A stretch of DNA of 64,000 nt from Teichococcus aerophilus (lineage in GTDB: Bacteria > Pseudomonadota > Alphaproteobacteria > Acetobacterales > Acetobacteraceae). Positions 53,768 through 63,415 of the stretch are shown here, piece after piece (position 1 is the stretch's first letter; each line of letters starts with the position of its first letter). A program made the translations under genes and the position numbers. A model generated the notes under the pieces. The model was given only the letters and a program-made list of their open reading frames with translations. It was not told the DNA's origin and did no database searches. The DNA lies in contig NZ_JACTVA010000022.1 in NCBI RefSeq assembly GCF_014490485.1, positions 21,320 to 85,319 of the forward strand, read 5' to 3'.

Positions 53768-55731
53768 TGGACGAGCTGCTGGCGCAGTTCCTCATCGAGG
53801 GGCGGGAACTGTTGCAGCAGGCATCGGAAGACCTGCTGGCGCTGGAGCGCGAGGGTCACAGCCCAGCCCGGCTGGATAGCGCCTTCCGCGCCGTGCACAC
53901 CCTGAAGGGCTCGGTCGGGTTGTTCGACCTCGCGCCGATGGGCAAGGCGCTGCATGCGGCCGAGGATGTGCTGGATGCGGTGCGCGGCCAGCGGGTGGAC
54001 GCCGGAAGCGGCTTCCTGGACCCCGTGCTGGCCTGCCTCGGTGCCTGCGAGGCGTGGCTGGATGCGTTCGAGCGCCACGGCGTATTGCCGCCTTCGGCAG
54101 TGGAGCAGGGCCGCCAGCTTGAAGCCGCGCTGCGCGGCTGCATGCCTGGCGCGGAGGTGCCCGGGCTGGATGGGCCGGTACCGGCCTTGCCAACCGATTG
54201 GGCCGCCGCGCTGGCGGCAACGCAGGCGGAGGCCGTCGCGGCGGCGCAGGGCGCCGGGATGACCGTGACCGCGCTCCGCTACCTGCCGGATGCGGATTGC
54301 TTCTTCCTGGGCGATGACCCGCTCGCTCTGATGCGGGGATTGCCGGAGTTGGTCGCGCTGCGCATCGAACCCCGCTCCCCCTGGCCGCCAGCAGCGGAGT
54401 TCAGCCCCTTCACCTGCAACCTGATGCTCGAGGCGCTGAGCACGGCGCCGGAAGAGGAAATCCGCCGCGTCTTCCGCTTCGTGCCGGACCAGATCACCCT
54501 GGTGGAACTGCCGGCCTCTGCCATTGCCACCACGACCGTGGCGCTGGACGGGGCGGGCGAGGCCAGCGCACGGGTGCTGCGGGTGGATGCGGCGCGGATC
54601 GACCGGTTGCTGGACGTGGTCGGCGAGATGATGGTGGCGAAGAATGCCCTTGCCAGCCTGGCGGCCCGGGTCGGCGCCATCGATGCCGGGCTGGGCCGCG
54701 CCCTGGCGGACAACCAGGCGGCGATGGAGCGGCTGGCGGGCGAGATGCACCGCACCGTCATCGGCTTGCGGATGGTGCCGCTCTCCCAGACCTTCCGCCG
54801 CTTCCCACGCCTGATGCGGGAGACGGCGGCGGAACTGGGCAAGCCAATCGACTTCCAGATTCACGGCGATGATGTGGAGGCTGACAAGGCCGTGGTGGAA
54901 GGCCTGTTCCAGCCCCTGCTGCATCTGCTGCGCAACGCCGTGGACCATGGCATCGAAGCCGCGCCCCGCCGCGCCGCCGCCGCCAAGCCGGCGACCGGGC
55001 AGGTGACGCTGCGGGCCAGCCGGCGCGGCGACCAGATCCTGGTCACGGTCGCGGATGACGGTGCGGGGCTGGACCCGGCGGCGCTGCGCGCGGCCGCGCT
55101 GCGACGTGGCCTTCTGACCCCGACGGCCATCGCGGCGCTGGATGATGCGGCGGCACTCGATCTGGTCTTCGCTCCGGGCTTCTCCACTGCCAGCACGGTG
55201 ACGGCGCTGTCCGGCCGCGGGGTGGGCATGGATGCGGTCAGGACGGCGGTGGAGGATCTGGGCGGGCGCGTGTCGCTCAGCAGCGTACCGGGGGGTGGCA
55301 CCACGGTGCAGCTGGTCCTGCCCCGGGCGACCGTCGTTACCACCGTGCTGGTCATCCGCGTGGGCGAGGAGCGGTTTGGCATCCCGATTGAGGCGGTGGT
55401 GGAGAGCCTGCGTCTGCCTGTGGCGATGATCCAGCCGATCGGGGGTGGGGAGGCTTTCGTGTCCCGGGACCGTACCCTGCCGCTGCTGCGGCTGGCTGAT
55501 CTGCTCGGCCTGCCGCCCAGGCCACGCCAGGGCACCGTGGCCCGGTTGCTGGTGGTGCGCTGTGGCGACCAGCCGGTTGGCATTGAGGTGGATGGGTTCT
55601 CCGAGCGGATGGATTTGTTGCTGCGGCCGATGTCCGGCCTGCTGTCCGGCATGGCGGGACTGTCGGGCTCCGCCCTGATGGCCGACGGGCGGGTGTTGCT
55701 GGTGCTGGATGTGCCGGAGCTGGTCGGATGA
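53767..55731 (+). CDS. cheA: CheA histidine kinase
   Basis: A 654-aa chemotaxis kinase. The HPt domain has the phospho-His in AVHTLKGSVGLFDL near residue 44. Next comes a region of about 160 residues resembling a P2/CheY-binding part (PDADCFFLGDDP), then the dimerisation helices (DRLLDVVGEMMVAKNALASL). The ATPase has HLLRNAVDHGIE, VADDGAGLDP and GRGVGMDAVRTAVE, followed by a CheW-like regulatory domain to the end. ATG at 53767 overlaps the cheR stop by one base. It phosphorylates the CheY-like regulator and CheB receiver encoded alongside. Confidence 0.95.
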   Translation: MDELLAQFLIEGRELLQQASEDLLALEREGHSPARLDSAFRAVHTLKGSVGLFDLAPMGKALHAAEDVLDAVRGQRVDAGSGFLDPVLACLGACEAWLDAFERHGVLPPSAVEQGRQLEAALRGCMPGAEVPGLDGPVPALPTDWAAALAATQAEAVAAAQGAGMTVTALRYLPDADCFFLGDDPLALMRGLPELVALRIEPRSPWPPAAEFSPFTCNLMLEALSTAPEEEIRRVFRFVPDQITLVELPASAIATTTVALDGAGEASARVLRVDAARIDRLLDVVGEMMVAKNALASLAARVGAIDAGLGRALADNQAAMERLAGEMHRTVIGLRMVPLSQTFRRFPRLMRETAAELGKPIDFQIHGDDVEADKAVVEGLFQPLLHLLRNAVDHGIEAAPRRAAAAKPATGQVTLRASRRGDQILVTVADDGAGLDPAALRAAALRRGLLTPTAIAALDDAAALDLVFAPGFSTASTVTALSGRGVGMDAVRTAVEDLGGRVSLSSVPGGGTTVQLVLPRATVVTTVLVIRVGEERFGIPIEAVVESLRLPVAMIQPIGGGEAFVSRDRTLPLLRLADLLGLPPRPRQGTVARLLVVRCGDQPVGIEVDGFSERMDLLLRPMSGLLSGMAGLSGSALMADGRVLLVLDVPELVG

Positions 55732-55976
55732 CCGTGGTGCTGGAGGGCGACATCATCCGACTGCGCGGCGATTGCCCGGTGGCGGATGCGGAGGCGCTGG
55801 TGGCGCGGCTGCAGGAGGCGCCGGGCCGTGCGGTGGACCTGACCGGGGCGGGAATGCTGCATACCGCGGTCGTCCAGGTGCTGCTGGCCTTGCAGCCACA
55901 GGTGGTGGGGCCGGCCGGGCATCCTTTTGTGGAACGCTGGATCGCGCCGTTGTTACCAATGCGGCGCTCCGGCTAG
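55728..55976 (+). CDS. Small STAS-like protein
   Basis: An 82-aa protein whose strand-helix pattern (VVLEGDIIRLRGDCPVADAE, AVDLTGAGMLHTAVVQVLLA) matches the core of STAS domains, but it is shorter than the usual 95-110 residues. The loop that carries the phospho-Ser in anti-sigma antagonists reads TGAGMLHTA, so a Thr rather than Ser is available. It overlaps cheA by ATGA. In some chemosensory operons STAS proteins link the pathway to another output; that is an inference here. Confidence 0.7.
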   Translation: MTVVLEGDIIRLRGDCPVADAEALVARLQEAPGRAVDLTGAGMLHTAVVQVLLALQPQVVGPAGHPFVERWIAPLLPMRRSG

Positions 55977-56074
55977 AATAGCCGCTGCTCCTGCCGGGTC
56001 GATCCGAGGCGGCGGGGACGCAAGCGGCTCTTGCAAGGCGGAAGCCGCTCACTTGGACAACTGGAGCCGCCCGG

Positions 56075-56458
56075 ATGGCGATCACTATTCTTATCGTGGA
56101 CGATAGCAAGCTGGCCCGCATCGTCGCTGGCAAGGCGGTCCATTCCCTGCAGCCCGACTGGCAGCGTGTCGAGGCCTCCAATGCCGACGAGGCCCTGGCC
56201 GTGATCGGCAGCCAGGACGTGGACGTGGCGTTGCTGGACTACAACATGCCGGGCCGGGACGGGCTGGCCCTGGCCGCCGAGCTGCGAACGCTGCGCCCCA
56301 CCATGCCCATCGCCGTCATCACCGCGAATACGCAGGACGAAGTCATCGCCCGCGCCCGGTCGCTCAGCGCCAGCTTCGTCGCCAAGCCGGTGACGCAGGA
56401 AGCCCTGCAGGGCTTCCTGGACGGTGCGGCCTTGCGGCTGCGCGCCGACGGAAAGTAG
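56075..56458 (+). CDS. CheY-like single-domain response regulator
   Basis: A 127-aa receiver domain. Acidic pocket VDDSKLARI, phospho-acceptor Asp in VALLDYNMPGRDG, Thr in AVITANTQDE and Lys in SFVAKPVTQEA are all present. No DNA-binding or enzyme domain. As the only stand-alone receiver in the operon it is the likely CheA output. It lies 98 bp after the STAS gene and 5 bp before cheC, which should dephosphorylate it. Confidence 0.92.
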   Translation: MAITILIVDDSKLARIVAGKAVHSLQPDWQRVEASNADEALAVIGSQDVDVALLDYNMPGRDGLALAAELRTLRPTMPIAVITANTQDEVIARARSLSASFVAKPVTQEALQGFLDGAALRLRADGK

Positions 56459-56463
56459 GCAGC

Positions 56464-57102
56464 GTGGCCGAACTGACCGAACTGGAACGCGATGCGCTGA
56501 CGGAGCTCGTCAATATCGGCGTCAGCCGGGCCGCGGCGAGCCTGCGCAAGATGGTGGGGGAGCAGATCATCCTCTCGGTCCCGTCGCTGGAAGTGGTGAG
56601 CCACGGCGCGGCCGAGGCGCTGATCCGTGAGCGGGAGACCGGGGACCTGGTCGCGGTACGGCAGGATTTCACCGGCGCCTTCTCCGGCCGGGCCCTGCTG
56701 ATCTTCCCGCACATCACCGGGGTACAGCTGGCCCGCGCTGTTCTGGGCGAAGAGCTGGACGGCGAGGAATTGCGGGAGATGGAGCAGGAGGCCCTGGCCG
56801 AGACCGGCAACATCATCCTGAACGGCTGCCTGGCGACCATGGCCAACATGCTGAAGGAATCGCTCAGCATGTCCTTGCCGGAGGTGGTGCAAGGCAAGGG
56901 GGATGACCTGTTCGACGTTCGCGGCCAGGTGGAAGCGCCGGGCCCGGTCCTGTTCCTGTATATCAACTTCTCGGTGCGGAACCGGGACATTCGCGGCTAT
57001 ATCGCGATGCTGATGAACCTGCCCTCGATCCTGGCGCTGAAGGCGCTGGTGCACGATTTCATCCAGCGCGTCATGGAAGATGGTGAACAGCATGTCAGCT
57101 GA
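56464..57102 (+). CDS. cheC: CheC-type chemotaxis phosphatase
   Basis: A 212-aa CheC/CheX-family phosphatase acting on phospho-CheY. Both pseudo-symmetric active-site motifs (E-x2-N with a distant Pro) are present: LTELVNIGVSRAAASL near the N-terminus and LAETGNIILNGCLATM in the middle, so it is the two-site CheC form. The GTG start at 56464 follows the regulator by 5 bp. No CheD gene, the usual CheC partner, is nearby. Occurrence of CheC in an alphaproteobacterial operon is notable. Confidence 0.88.
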   Translation: MAELTELERDALTELVNIGVSRAAASLRKMVGEQIILSVPSLEVVSHGAAEALIRERETGDLVAVRQDFTGAFSGRALLIFPHITGVQLARAVLGEELDGEELREMEQEALAETGNIILNGCLATMANMLKESLSMSLPEVVQGKGDDLFDVRGQVEAPGPVLFLYINFSVRNRDIRGYIAMLMNLPSILALKALVHDFIQRVMEDGEQHVS

Positions 57103-57111
57103 CGGTGTGCC

Positions 57112-59793
57112 GTGCAGCTGAATGATCCGGGCTTCGGCGCCGGGGACGATACGATCCGCGAACTACATCGCCGCGCCGGGCCGGCCTTTGCCGCGCTGAG
57201 CCGCTCCGGCACGGCCGTCGCCGTGATCGACGCGCGGCAGCCGGGCCAGCCCATCGTCTTCGCCAATGCGGCTTTCGCCCGGTTCGCAGGCTACGGCGCC
57301 GACGCGGTGCCGACTGGGTGCGGGCGGCTGCCGGAAGGGGCGGGGAGGGCGGCATCCGAAGCTCTTCTTGCAGTCCGACGCAGGGACGGTGTGACGGCCA
57401 GCCTGCGCTGTTCCATCGCGCCCATCCCCGACGATGCAGGCCAAACCGCGTTTCTGTTATTGACGCAGGCAGAGGCCGCTTCGTCCGACGCTATCGCCGC
57501 CGTTGAGGATATCGCGGCGCCGGGCAGCGACGACGGGCTGCGCCTGATGCTGTCTATCTCCGGCGCGGCCGCGGGATGGGAGTGGGATATCGGGACATCC
57601 CTGGTGCATGGGGATCGTCGCTTCGCCCATCTCTATGGCCTGACGCCGCAGCAGGCTGCCCGCGGTGTCAGCCCGAAGACCTTCTACTCGATCATTCACC
57701 CCAAGGATCAGGCACGCATCCGCCTGGCCGTGGGCGGCATGTTGCGTGGGGCGGAGCTGTTCTCGAAGGAATACCGGCTGCTGTTGCGCGACGGGTCGCT
57801 CCGCTGGGTGCATGCCCGCGGGCGCTGCCAGTATGACGGCGAGAAGCCGGTCCGCTTCATCGGCGCCCTGGTCGACATCACCGAGCAGAAGCGGGTGCAG
57901 GAGCAACTGCGCATCGCGCAGACGGCCGGCGGCATCGGTACGTTCGAGTATGTGCTGGGCTACGGGACCGTGTCGGTCTCTCCGCAGTTCTGCGCTTTGC
58001 TCGGCATGCGGCTGGCCAGCGACCTGCCGGTGCACGCGATCAACGCGCTGGTCCTGTCGGAATACGGCGAACTGATCGGCCAGCACTCGGCCGAGCCTGG
58101 CCAAAGCAGCCATGTACGGCTGCGGATTCGCCGTTCGGATACGGGAGAGATCCGCTGGCTAGCGCGCCAGGGCGAGTATTTGGTTGAGCAGGGCACCGAC
58201 CCGCGCTTCAGCGGCGTCATCTATGACATCACCGATGCGAAGGCGGAGGAGGAAGAACTCCGCCGGTTGAGCGCGATGCTAGAGAGCCGCGTCGAGGAAC
58301 GCACGCGGGAGCGGGACCGTATCTGGCAATTGTCCCGCGACCTCTACGTCGCCTGCGACAGCGATGGGTGTTGCGTCAGCGTCAACCCCGCTTGGGAAAG
58401 CGAGCTGGGCCTGGGTGCCGGCACGATGCATGGCAGGAAGCTGGCGGATTTCGTGCTGGCGGAAGACCGTGCCGTGCTGGTCGCGGCCTTCGGCCGGATC
58501 GTCGCGGGGGAGAGCTCTGGTACCCTCGACCTCCGCATTCCCACGGCCTCCGGCGCGGTGCGGAGCTATAGCTGGACGTGCATCCATGAGGGGCAATCGA
58601 TCATCGCTTCCGGGCGCGACGTCACGCAACGGAACGAGCTGGAAGAACGCCTGCGCCAGAGCCAGAAGATGGAAGCGGTCGGCCAGTTGACCGGCGGGAT
58701 CGCGCATGACTTCAACAACCTGTTGACGGGCATCAGCGGCAGCCTCGAACTGATACAATTGCGGTCCGGCCAGCGTCGTTACGAAGACCTGGACCGGTTC
58801 ATCAACCTGGCGCAGGGCGCGGCGGCACGCGCCGCCGCGCTGACCCATCGGCTGCTGGCATTCTCCCGGCGCCAGACACTGGCGCCGAAGGTGGTGAACC
58901 CGAACCACCTCATCTCGGACATGGAAGAGCTGGTGCGCCGTACGGTAGGGCCGGAGATCCAACTCGAGGCGTCGCTGGTGGATGATATCTGGCCCATCCT
59001 CTGCGATCCCAACCAGTTGGAGAACGCACTGCTCAACCTGTGCATCAATGCCCGCGATGCGATGCCCGATGGCGGCCGGCTGACGATCAGCACGGCGAAG
59101 AGCTGGATGGATCTGCAGGAACCCGGCGAGAGCGCCGGCAACATGGTGCCCTGTACGACGCTCAGCGTCGCTGATACCGGAACGGGGATGACGCCCGAGG
59201 TTGCCGCGCGTGCGTTCGATCCGTTCTTCACCACCAAGCCGATCGGCGTCGGCACCGGCCTTGGCCTGTCGATGATCTACGGGTTTGCGAAGCAGTCGGG
59301 CGGGCGGGTGGAAATCGACACCCAGCTTGGCGTGGGCACGACGATCCGGATCCATCTTCCGCGGCATCTGAAGCCGGTGTCGGAACCGGTTGCCGAGCCG
59401 GCGGCCGAGCTCCGTCATCAGCCGTTCCAAGGTACGCTGCTGATCGTAGACGATGAGGCGATGGTGCGGTCCCTGGTCACCGATTATCTCGGCGAACTCG
59501 GCTATACGATGCTGGAAGCAAAGGATGGTGCGTCTGCGCTGGCCATCATGCGGTCCGGCCTGACGATTGACCTGCTGATCACCGATGTCGGCTTGCCGGA
59601 TGGCATGAACGGCCGGCAGCTGGCGGATGCGGTGCGCGCGATGCGGCCGGATTTGCCGATCCTTTTTATCACGGGCTATGCCGAGGCATCGGTGCTTCGC
59701 GGCGACGATCTGGAAGAGGGGATGCAGATCGTGACAAAGCCCTTCCTGATGGACATCCTGGCCAGCGCCGTCCGCAACCTCATGAATGGCTGA
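57112..59793 (+). CDS. Multi-PAS hybrid histidine kinase
   Basis: An 893-aa cytoplasmic hybrid kinase with no membrane segment. Domains: PAS (about 20-130), PAS/PAC (about 145-265, [20 protein letters not shown]), PAS (about 268-385), a short coiled coil, PAS (about 405-510), HisKA with the phospho-His in [16 protein letters not shown], HATPase with [12 protein letters not shown] and [11 protein letters not shown], and a C-terminal receiver with [11 protein letters not shown] and [14 protein letters not shown]. It starts with GTG 9 bp after cheC, so it is part of the operon. It may feed energy or redox sensing (PAS) into the pathway; no output domain follows the receiver. Confidence 0.92.
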   Translation: MQLNDPGFGAGDDTIRELHRRAGPAFAALSRSGTAVAVIDARQPGQPIVFANAAFARFAGYGADAVPTGCGRLPEGAGRAASEALLAVRRRDGVTASLRCSIAPIPDDAGQTAFLLLTQAEAASSDAIAAVEDIAAPGSDDGLRLMLSISGAAAGWEWDIGTSLVHGDRRFAHLYGLTPQQAARGVSPKTFYSIIHPKDQARIRLAVGGMLRGAELFSKEYRLLLRDGSLRWVHARGRCQYDGEKPVRFIGALVDITEQKRVQEQLRIAQTAGGIGTFEYVLGYGTVSVSPQFCALLGMRLASDLPVHAINALVLSEYGELIGQHSAEPGQSSHVRLRIRRSDTGEIRWLARQGEYLVEQGTDPRFSGVIYDITDAKAEEEELRRLSAMLESRVEERTRERDRIWQLSRDLYVACDSDGCCVSVNPAWESELGLGAGTMHGRKLADFVLAEDRAVLVAAFGRIVAGESSGTLDLRIPTASGAVRSYSWTCIHEGQSIIASGRDVTQRNELEERLRQSQKMEAVGQLTGGIAHDFNNLLTGISGSLELIQLRSGQRRYEDLDRFINLAQGAAARAAALTHRLLAFSRRQTLAPKVVNPNHLISDMEELVRRTVGPEIQLEASLVDDIWPILCDPNQLENALLNLCINARDAMPDGGRLTISTAKSWMDLQEPGESAGNMVPCTTLSVADTGTGMTPEVAARAFDPFFTTKPIGVGTGLGLSMIYGFAKQSGGRVEIDTQLGVGTTIRIHLPRHLKPVSEPVAEPAAELRHQPFQGTLLIVDDEAMVRSLVTDYLGELGYTMLEAKDGASALAIMRSGLTIDLLITDVGLPDGMNGRQLADAVRAMRPDLPILFITGYAEASVLRGDDLEEGMQIVTKPFLMDILASAVRNLMNG

Positions 59794-60024
59794 CATCGGC
59801 TTGCCGCGCCTTCCGGTGCCATAGCCATACCGAGGGGCAGCCACGCTGGCCGGCAAAACGGAGAAAGCGCGGCCGGCCCCTTCGACAGCATCGGCAAAGC
59901 TTCAGCTTAGGCGCGCAGGATCGCGTCTGACGCACCTTGCGCGGCACACCCCTTATCGGTAGTGAGAGGCATTCGCATTACGCGCTGTTCACGACCCGAT
60001 TTCGAGTGATAAGGGGCCGCCTTG

Positions 60025-62271
60025 ATGAGCCGAACCAAGTTCCAGGCCAGCGCATGGTCGGCCGTCCATCCTGGCAGCCCTGCCAATGAACCGGAAAGCG
60101 GCTCACGCAGGCCCGAGCCTGCCGTGCTGACGCGGCACGCAGCCAAGGCCGTGATGGCATGCGGCATCGCCTTTGCCCCCGTTGCCTATGCGCAGCCGGC
60201 GACGCCAGCGGGTGCCGCACCGGGCGCCGTTGTGCTGCCGACGGTGGAGGTCACTGCCGCCCCGGCGCCCGGGGCGCTGATGCCGTCCTATCCCGGTGGC
60301 CAGGTGGCGGAGGGCGGATCGCTCGGCCTGCTTGGCACCCGCAGCGTCATGGACTCGCCCTTCAGCACCACCAATTACACGTCCCAGTTGATCGAGGATC
60401 AGCAGGGGCGGACGGCTGCCGATACCCTGATCAACGATTCCTCTGTCCGCCTGACCACGGGCAGCAACGGCTTCGACGATACCTTCCAGATCCGTGGCTT
60501 CAGCGTTCCGTCCAGCGATGTCGGCCTGAACGGACTGTACGGGCTGATCTCCTCCAACCGCGCCCCGGCTCAGATCATAGAACGGATCGAGTTGCTGCGC
60601 GGCCCGGGAGCGCTGATCAACGGCATCTCGCCAGGTGGCAGCATCGGCGGCGGCATCAACATCGTCACCAAGCGGGCCGATGACACGCCGCTGACCCGGC
60701 TGAGGACGACCTATATGGGCCGCGCCAATTTCGGCGCGCATGTCGATCTGGCGCGCCGCTACGGCGAGAACAACGAGTGGGGCATCCGCTTCAACGGCCT
60801 GTATCGAGATGGGGAGGCCTCCATCGATGGCGGCAACCTGCGCAGTGGCCTCGCGGCACTGGGGCTGGACTATCGCGGGGAGCGCCTGCGTTGGTCTGCC
60901 GACGGTATCTTCCAGCGCGACGATACGCGGAACTTCCGCCCGCAGCTGACCCTTTCGCCCAACCTGACCTCCATCCCGTCGCCGCCGAATGCGCGCAGCA
61001 ACTGGTTCCCCGGCACCAATCTGCGGCAGCAGGACAGCACCGTCGCCACCCGCGTCGAGTACGACGTGACGGATTGGATGACCGCCTATGCCGCGCTCGG
61101 CTACCGCGACGGCTGGAACGAGCAGACCTTCCCTGACTCCCGCCCTGGCGGCGCAAACGAACTGGGCACTTTCGCGGTCACCAACGCCTTCTACGACTCC
61201 TACAGCGAGACCGTGAGCGGCACCGTCGGCGCGAACTTCCGCTTCAACACGCTGGGTGTCGGCCATACGCTGAATGTCGGTTATACCGGCCTGCAGCAGG
61301 AGAGCGGCAACGCCTACATCTCCTCCTCCATCACCTATCCGTCCAGCATCTACAATCCGGCGCGGCTTCCGCCGGTCACCGCCGCGCGCACCGATCCGCA
61401 GCGTGCGTCACTGACGGAGTTCTCCAGCTTCGCCGTGGCGGATACGCTGTCCTTCTTCGACGAGCGGGTGCTGCTGACAGGTGGCGTGCGATTCCAGAAC
61501 GTTTCCGTCAACAGCTACAGCACCACGACCGGCGAGCGGACGAGCCGCTACGATGCCGATGCCACGACGCCGATGTTTGGGCTGGTGGTGAAGCCGGTGG
61601 AGAACGTCTCCCTCTACGCCAACTATGCCCAGGGCCTGACGCGCGGCACCATCGTCGGGGCAGGCTACAGGAATGTCGGCGCCGTCCTGTCCCCTTACAA
61701 ATCCGAGCAGTACGAAGCCGGTGTGCGGGTGGATTGGGGCCGGATCACCACTACCGCCGCGGTCTTCCAGATCGCCCGGCCGAATTCTGTCCGCACGGCG
61801 GCAAACGACCTTGCCTATGATGGCGAGCAGCGGAACCGGGGCCTGGAGCTCTCCGCCTATGGCGAGGTCGTGCCCGGGCTTCGGGCACTGGCCAGCGTCA
61901 CCTTCCTGAAGCCCGAGTTGACCAGCCCCACCAATGCCGCGGAGCGCGGCAACGACGCCGCCGGCGCGCCGGACAGGACCTTCTCAGGCGCCCTGGACTG
62001 GGATGTGCCGGGAGTGACCGGCCTCGCGGTCAATAGCCGTGTTATCTACACCTCGGGGGCCTACTTCAACACCGCCAATACCTTGCGGTTCGATGGCTGG
62101 ACGCGGGTGGATTTCGGTGCGCGCTACCGGACCGAGATTGCCAACAAGCCTGTCACGTTCCGCGCCAATCTGGAGAATGCCTTCGGCGAAAACTACTGGC
62201 TGACCACGGGCAACTTCGTCACCGTCGGTTCGCCGCGCACCATTCTGGTGTCCGCTTCCTTCGACTTCTGA
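60025..62271 (+). CDS. TonB-dependent siderophore receptor
   Basis: A 748-aa outer-membrane receptor. A long N-terminal region precedes the hydrophobic signal (AAKAVMACGIAFAPVAYAQP). A TonB-box-like LPTVEVTAAP, the plug (DTFQIRGFSVPSSD, IERIELLRGPGALINGISPG) and a 22-strand-type barrel ending VSASFDF with terminal Phe follow. The ATG at 60025 is preferred over a TTG at 60022. It imports ferric siderophores using TonB energy. The convergent neighbour is a siderophore-esterase-like hydrolase. The 228 bp upstream show no clear Fur box. Confidence 0.93.
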   Translation: MSRTKFQASAWSAVHPGSPANEPESGSRRPEPAVLTRHAAKAVMACGIAFAPVAYAQPATPAGAAPGAVVLPTVEVTAAPAPGALMPSYPGGQVAEGGSLGLLGTRSVMDSPFSTTNYTSQLIEDQQGRTAADTLINDSSVRLTTGSNGFDDTFQIRGFSVPSSDVGLNGLYGLISSNRAPAQIIERIELLRGPGALINGISPGGSIGGGINIVTKRADDTPLTRLRTTYMGRANFGAHVDLARRYGENNEWGIRFNGLYRDGEASIDGGNLRSGLAALGLDYRGERLRWSADGIFQRDDTRNFRPQLTLSPNLTSIPSPPNARSNWFPGTNLRQQDSTVATRVEYDVTDWMTAYAALGYRDGWNEQTFPDSRPGGANELGTFAVTNAFYDSYSETVSGTVGANFRFNTLGVGHTLNVGYTGLQQESGNAYISSSITYPSSIYNPARLPPVTAARTDPQRASLTEFSSFAVADTLSFFDERVLLTGGVRFQNVSVNSYSTTTGERTSRYDADATTPMFGLVVKPVENVSLYANYAQGLTRGTIVGAGYRNVGAVLSPYKSEQYEAGVRVDWGRITTTAAVFQIARPNSVRTAANDLAYDGEQRNRGLELSAYGEVVPGLRALASVTFLKPELTSPTNAAERGNDAAGAPDRTFSGALDWDVPGVTGLAVNSRVIYTSGAYFNTANTLRFDGWTRVDFGARYRTEIANKPVTFRANLENAFGENYWLTTGNFVTVGSPRTILVSASFDF

Positions 62272-62288
62272 CCGTCTTCCATCAGCCG

Positions 62289-62317
62289 CCAGGGGGACCT
62301 GATTGAGGTCCCCCTGG
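62289..62317. terminator. Perfect 12-bp hairpin between convergent genes
   Basis: CCAGGGGGACCT and AGGTCCCCCTGG pair perfectly with a GATTG loop. It lies between the receptor stop (17 bp away) and the hydrolase stop (19 bp away), so it can serve both strands. Confidence 0.72.
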
Positions 62318-62336
62318 TTCGTCCGGGCAGTGCCGT

Positions 62337-63326
62337 TCAGCGCTCCAGGATAAACCGGACGCCCCGCTGGACGATGGCGGGGAATGCGGTCATGTGACCG
62401 TCGCCTGGCAGGATCTGGAAGTCGAGTTCCAGCCCTGGGACAGGGCGAAGCCGCCCGGCCAGGTCGCGCGCCTGGTCCACCATCTTCATCATCTCCATCC
62501 GCGGTTGCCAGGCCGGGTCATGCCAGGGGGCGAGGGCCTGCTCGTACTCGCCGACCGTCATCAGCAGGCGGAGAGGGGAGGGACGGTCTGTCCGGGTGAT
62601 GAAGCGATTCTCGGATCGCAATACCGCGTTGTCCTCCCACCAGATGGCGGGGCTGCCGGCGACATAGTCCCTGAAGGCGGCAGGGCGGTTGAAAAGCGCG
62701 TGGAGCACGAAGAGCCCGCCGAAGGAATGGCCCAGCAGCGCGTGGCGCGACGGGTCGATCGGCGCTGACCGTACGGCCAGGGGCTTGAGGGTGTTCTCGA
62801 TGAATTCAAGCAACTCGTCCGCACCGCCGGTCCGGGCACCGGGACGGCCCTCCTCCGCCGGGATGTCCCGCCCAGGTGGGGGCGTGAGATCGAAGGTCCG
62901 GCGGGTCAGATCGTATGGCCCCTCCGTGCGGTAGCCGATGCCGGCGACGATGGCGCCGGACCGGACGCCGGCTTCACGGGGCAGGAAGGACAGGACACGG
63001 ACCATGTCCACGACCATGCCCATGACGGCGTTGGCGTCGAGCACTGTGATCATTGGCCAGCCACCGGGTGGCGGCTCGCCCGGCGGGATGTGGAGAAACA
63101 CCCGGAATGGCTGGCCGCTGCGGGATTCTAGATCGTGCTGAGTCGTCCTCGGGATCGTGGCGGGCACGGCCTCCTGCGCCCGCGCCAGGGCCGGGGTAGC
63201 CAGCGCGGCGATGAGCGGTACGAGGTGTCGGCGGCGTAGCGGCACGGACTGGATGGCGGCCGGAGGAAGCGTGCCGTCGGCGGGCTGCTGTGCCCAGGTA
63301 TCCCGGCGGGTTTGGTCTTGCGGCAT
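62337..63326 (-). CDS. Alpha/beta hydrolase, IroE/Fes-like siderophore esterase
   Basis: A 329-aa alpha/beta hydrolase of the esterase-D/IroE group. The nucleophile is in ALLGHSFGGLFVLHALFN, the His in GDGHMTAFP, and the oxyanion strand is MITVLDANAVMG. The N-terminus has an Arg-rich stretch and a hydrophobic segment ending ATPALARAQEAV, compatible with a signal or Tat-like export. Its placement beside the receptor suggests cleavage of an ester siderophore to release iron. ATG at 63326 is used; a TTG at 63338 is in frame. Confidence 0.82.
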   Translation of the reverse strand: MPQDQTRRDTWAQQPADGTLPPAAIQSVPLRRRHLVPLIAALATPALARAQEAVPATIPRTTQHDLESRSGQPFRVFLHIPPGEPPPGGWPMITVLDANAVMGMVVDMVRVLSFLPREAGVRSGAIVAGIGYRTEGPYDLTRRTFDLTPPPGRDIPAEEGRPGARTGGADELLEFIENTLKPLAVRSAPIDPSRHALLGHSFGGLFVLHALFNRPAAFRDYVAGSPAIWWEDNAVLRSENRFITRTDRPSPLRLLMTVGEYEQALAPWHDPAWQPRMEMMKMVDQARDLAGRLRPVPGLELDFQILPGDGHMTAFPAIVQRGVRFILER

Positions 63327-63415
63327 CGGGCGATCCAATCTGGTGGCTCCGTCACTTTAGCAGGTTGCGGTGCCGGTGGTTGTGGCAGGCCGTTTCCCTG
63401 AAGGCAGTCGGCCTA

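Noticed and set aside
59835..59880. Terminator after the hybrid kinase (GGCCGGC and GCCGGCC arms)
   Set aside because: Only a 7-bp stem with a 16-nt loop; too weak to list.
59793..60024. Fur box or iron-responsive promoter before the siderophore receptor
   Set aside because: The region was read for a GATAAT-type palindrome and none was convincing.
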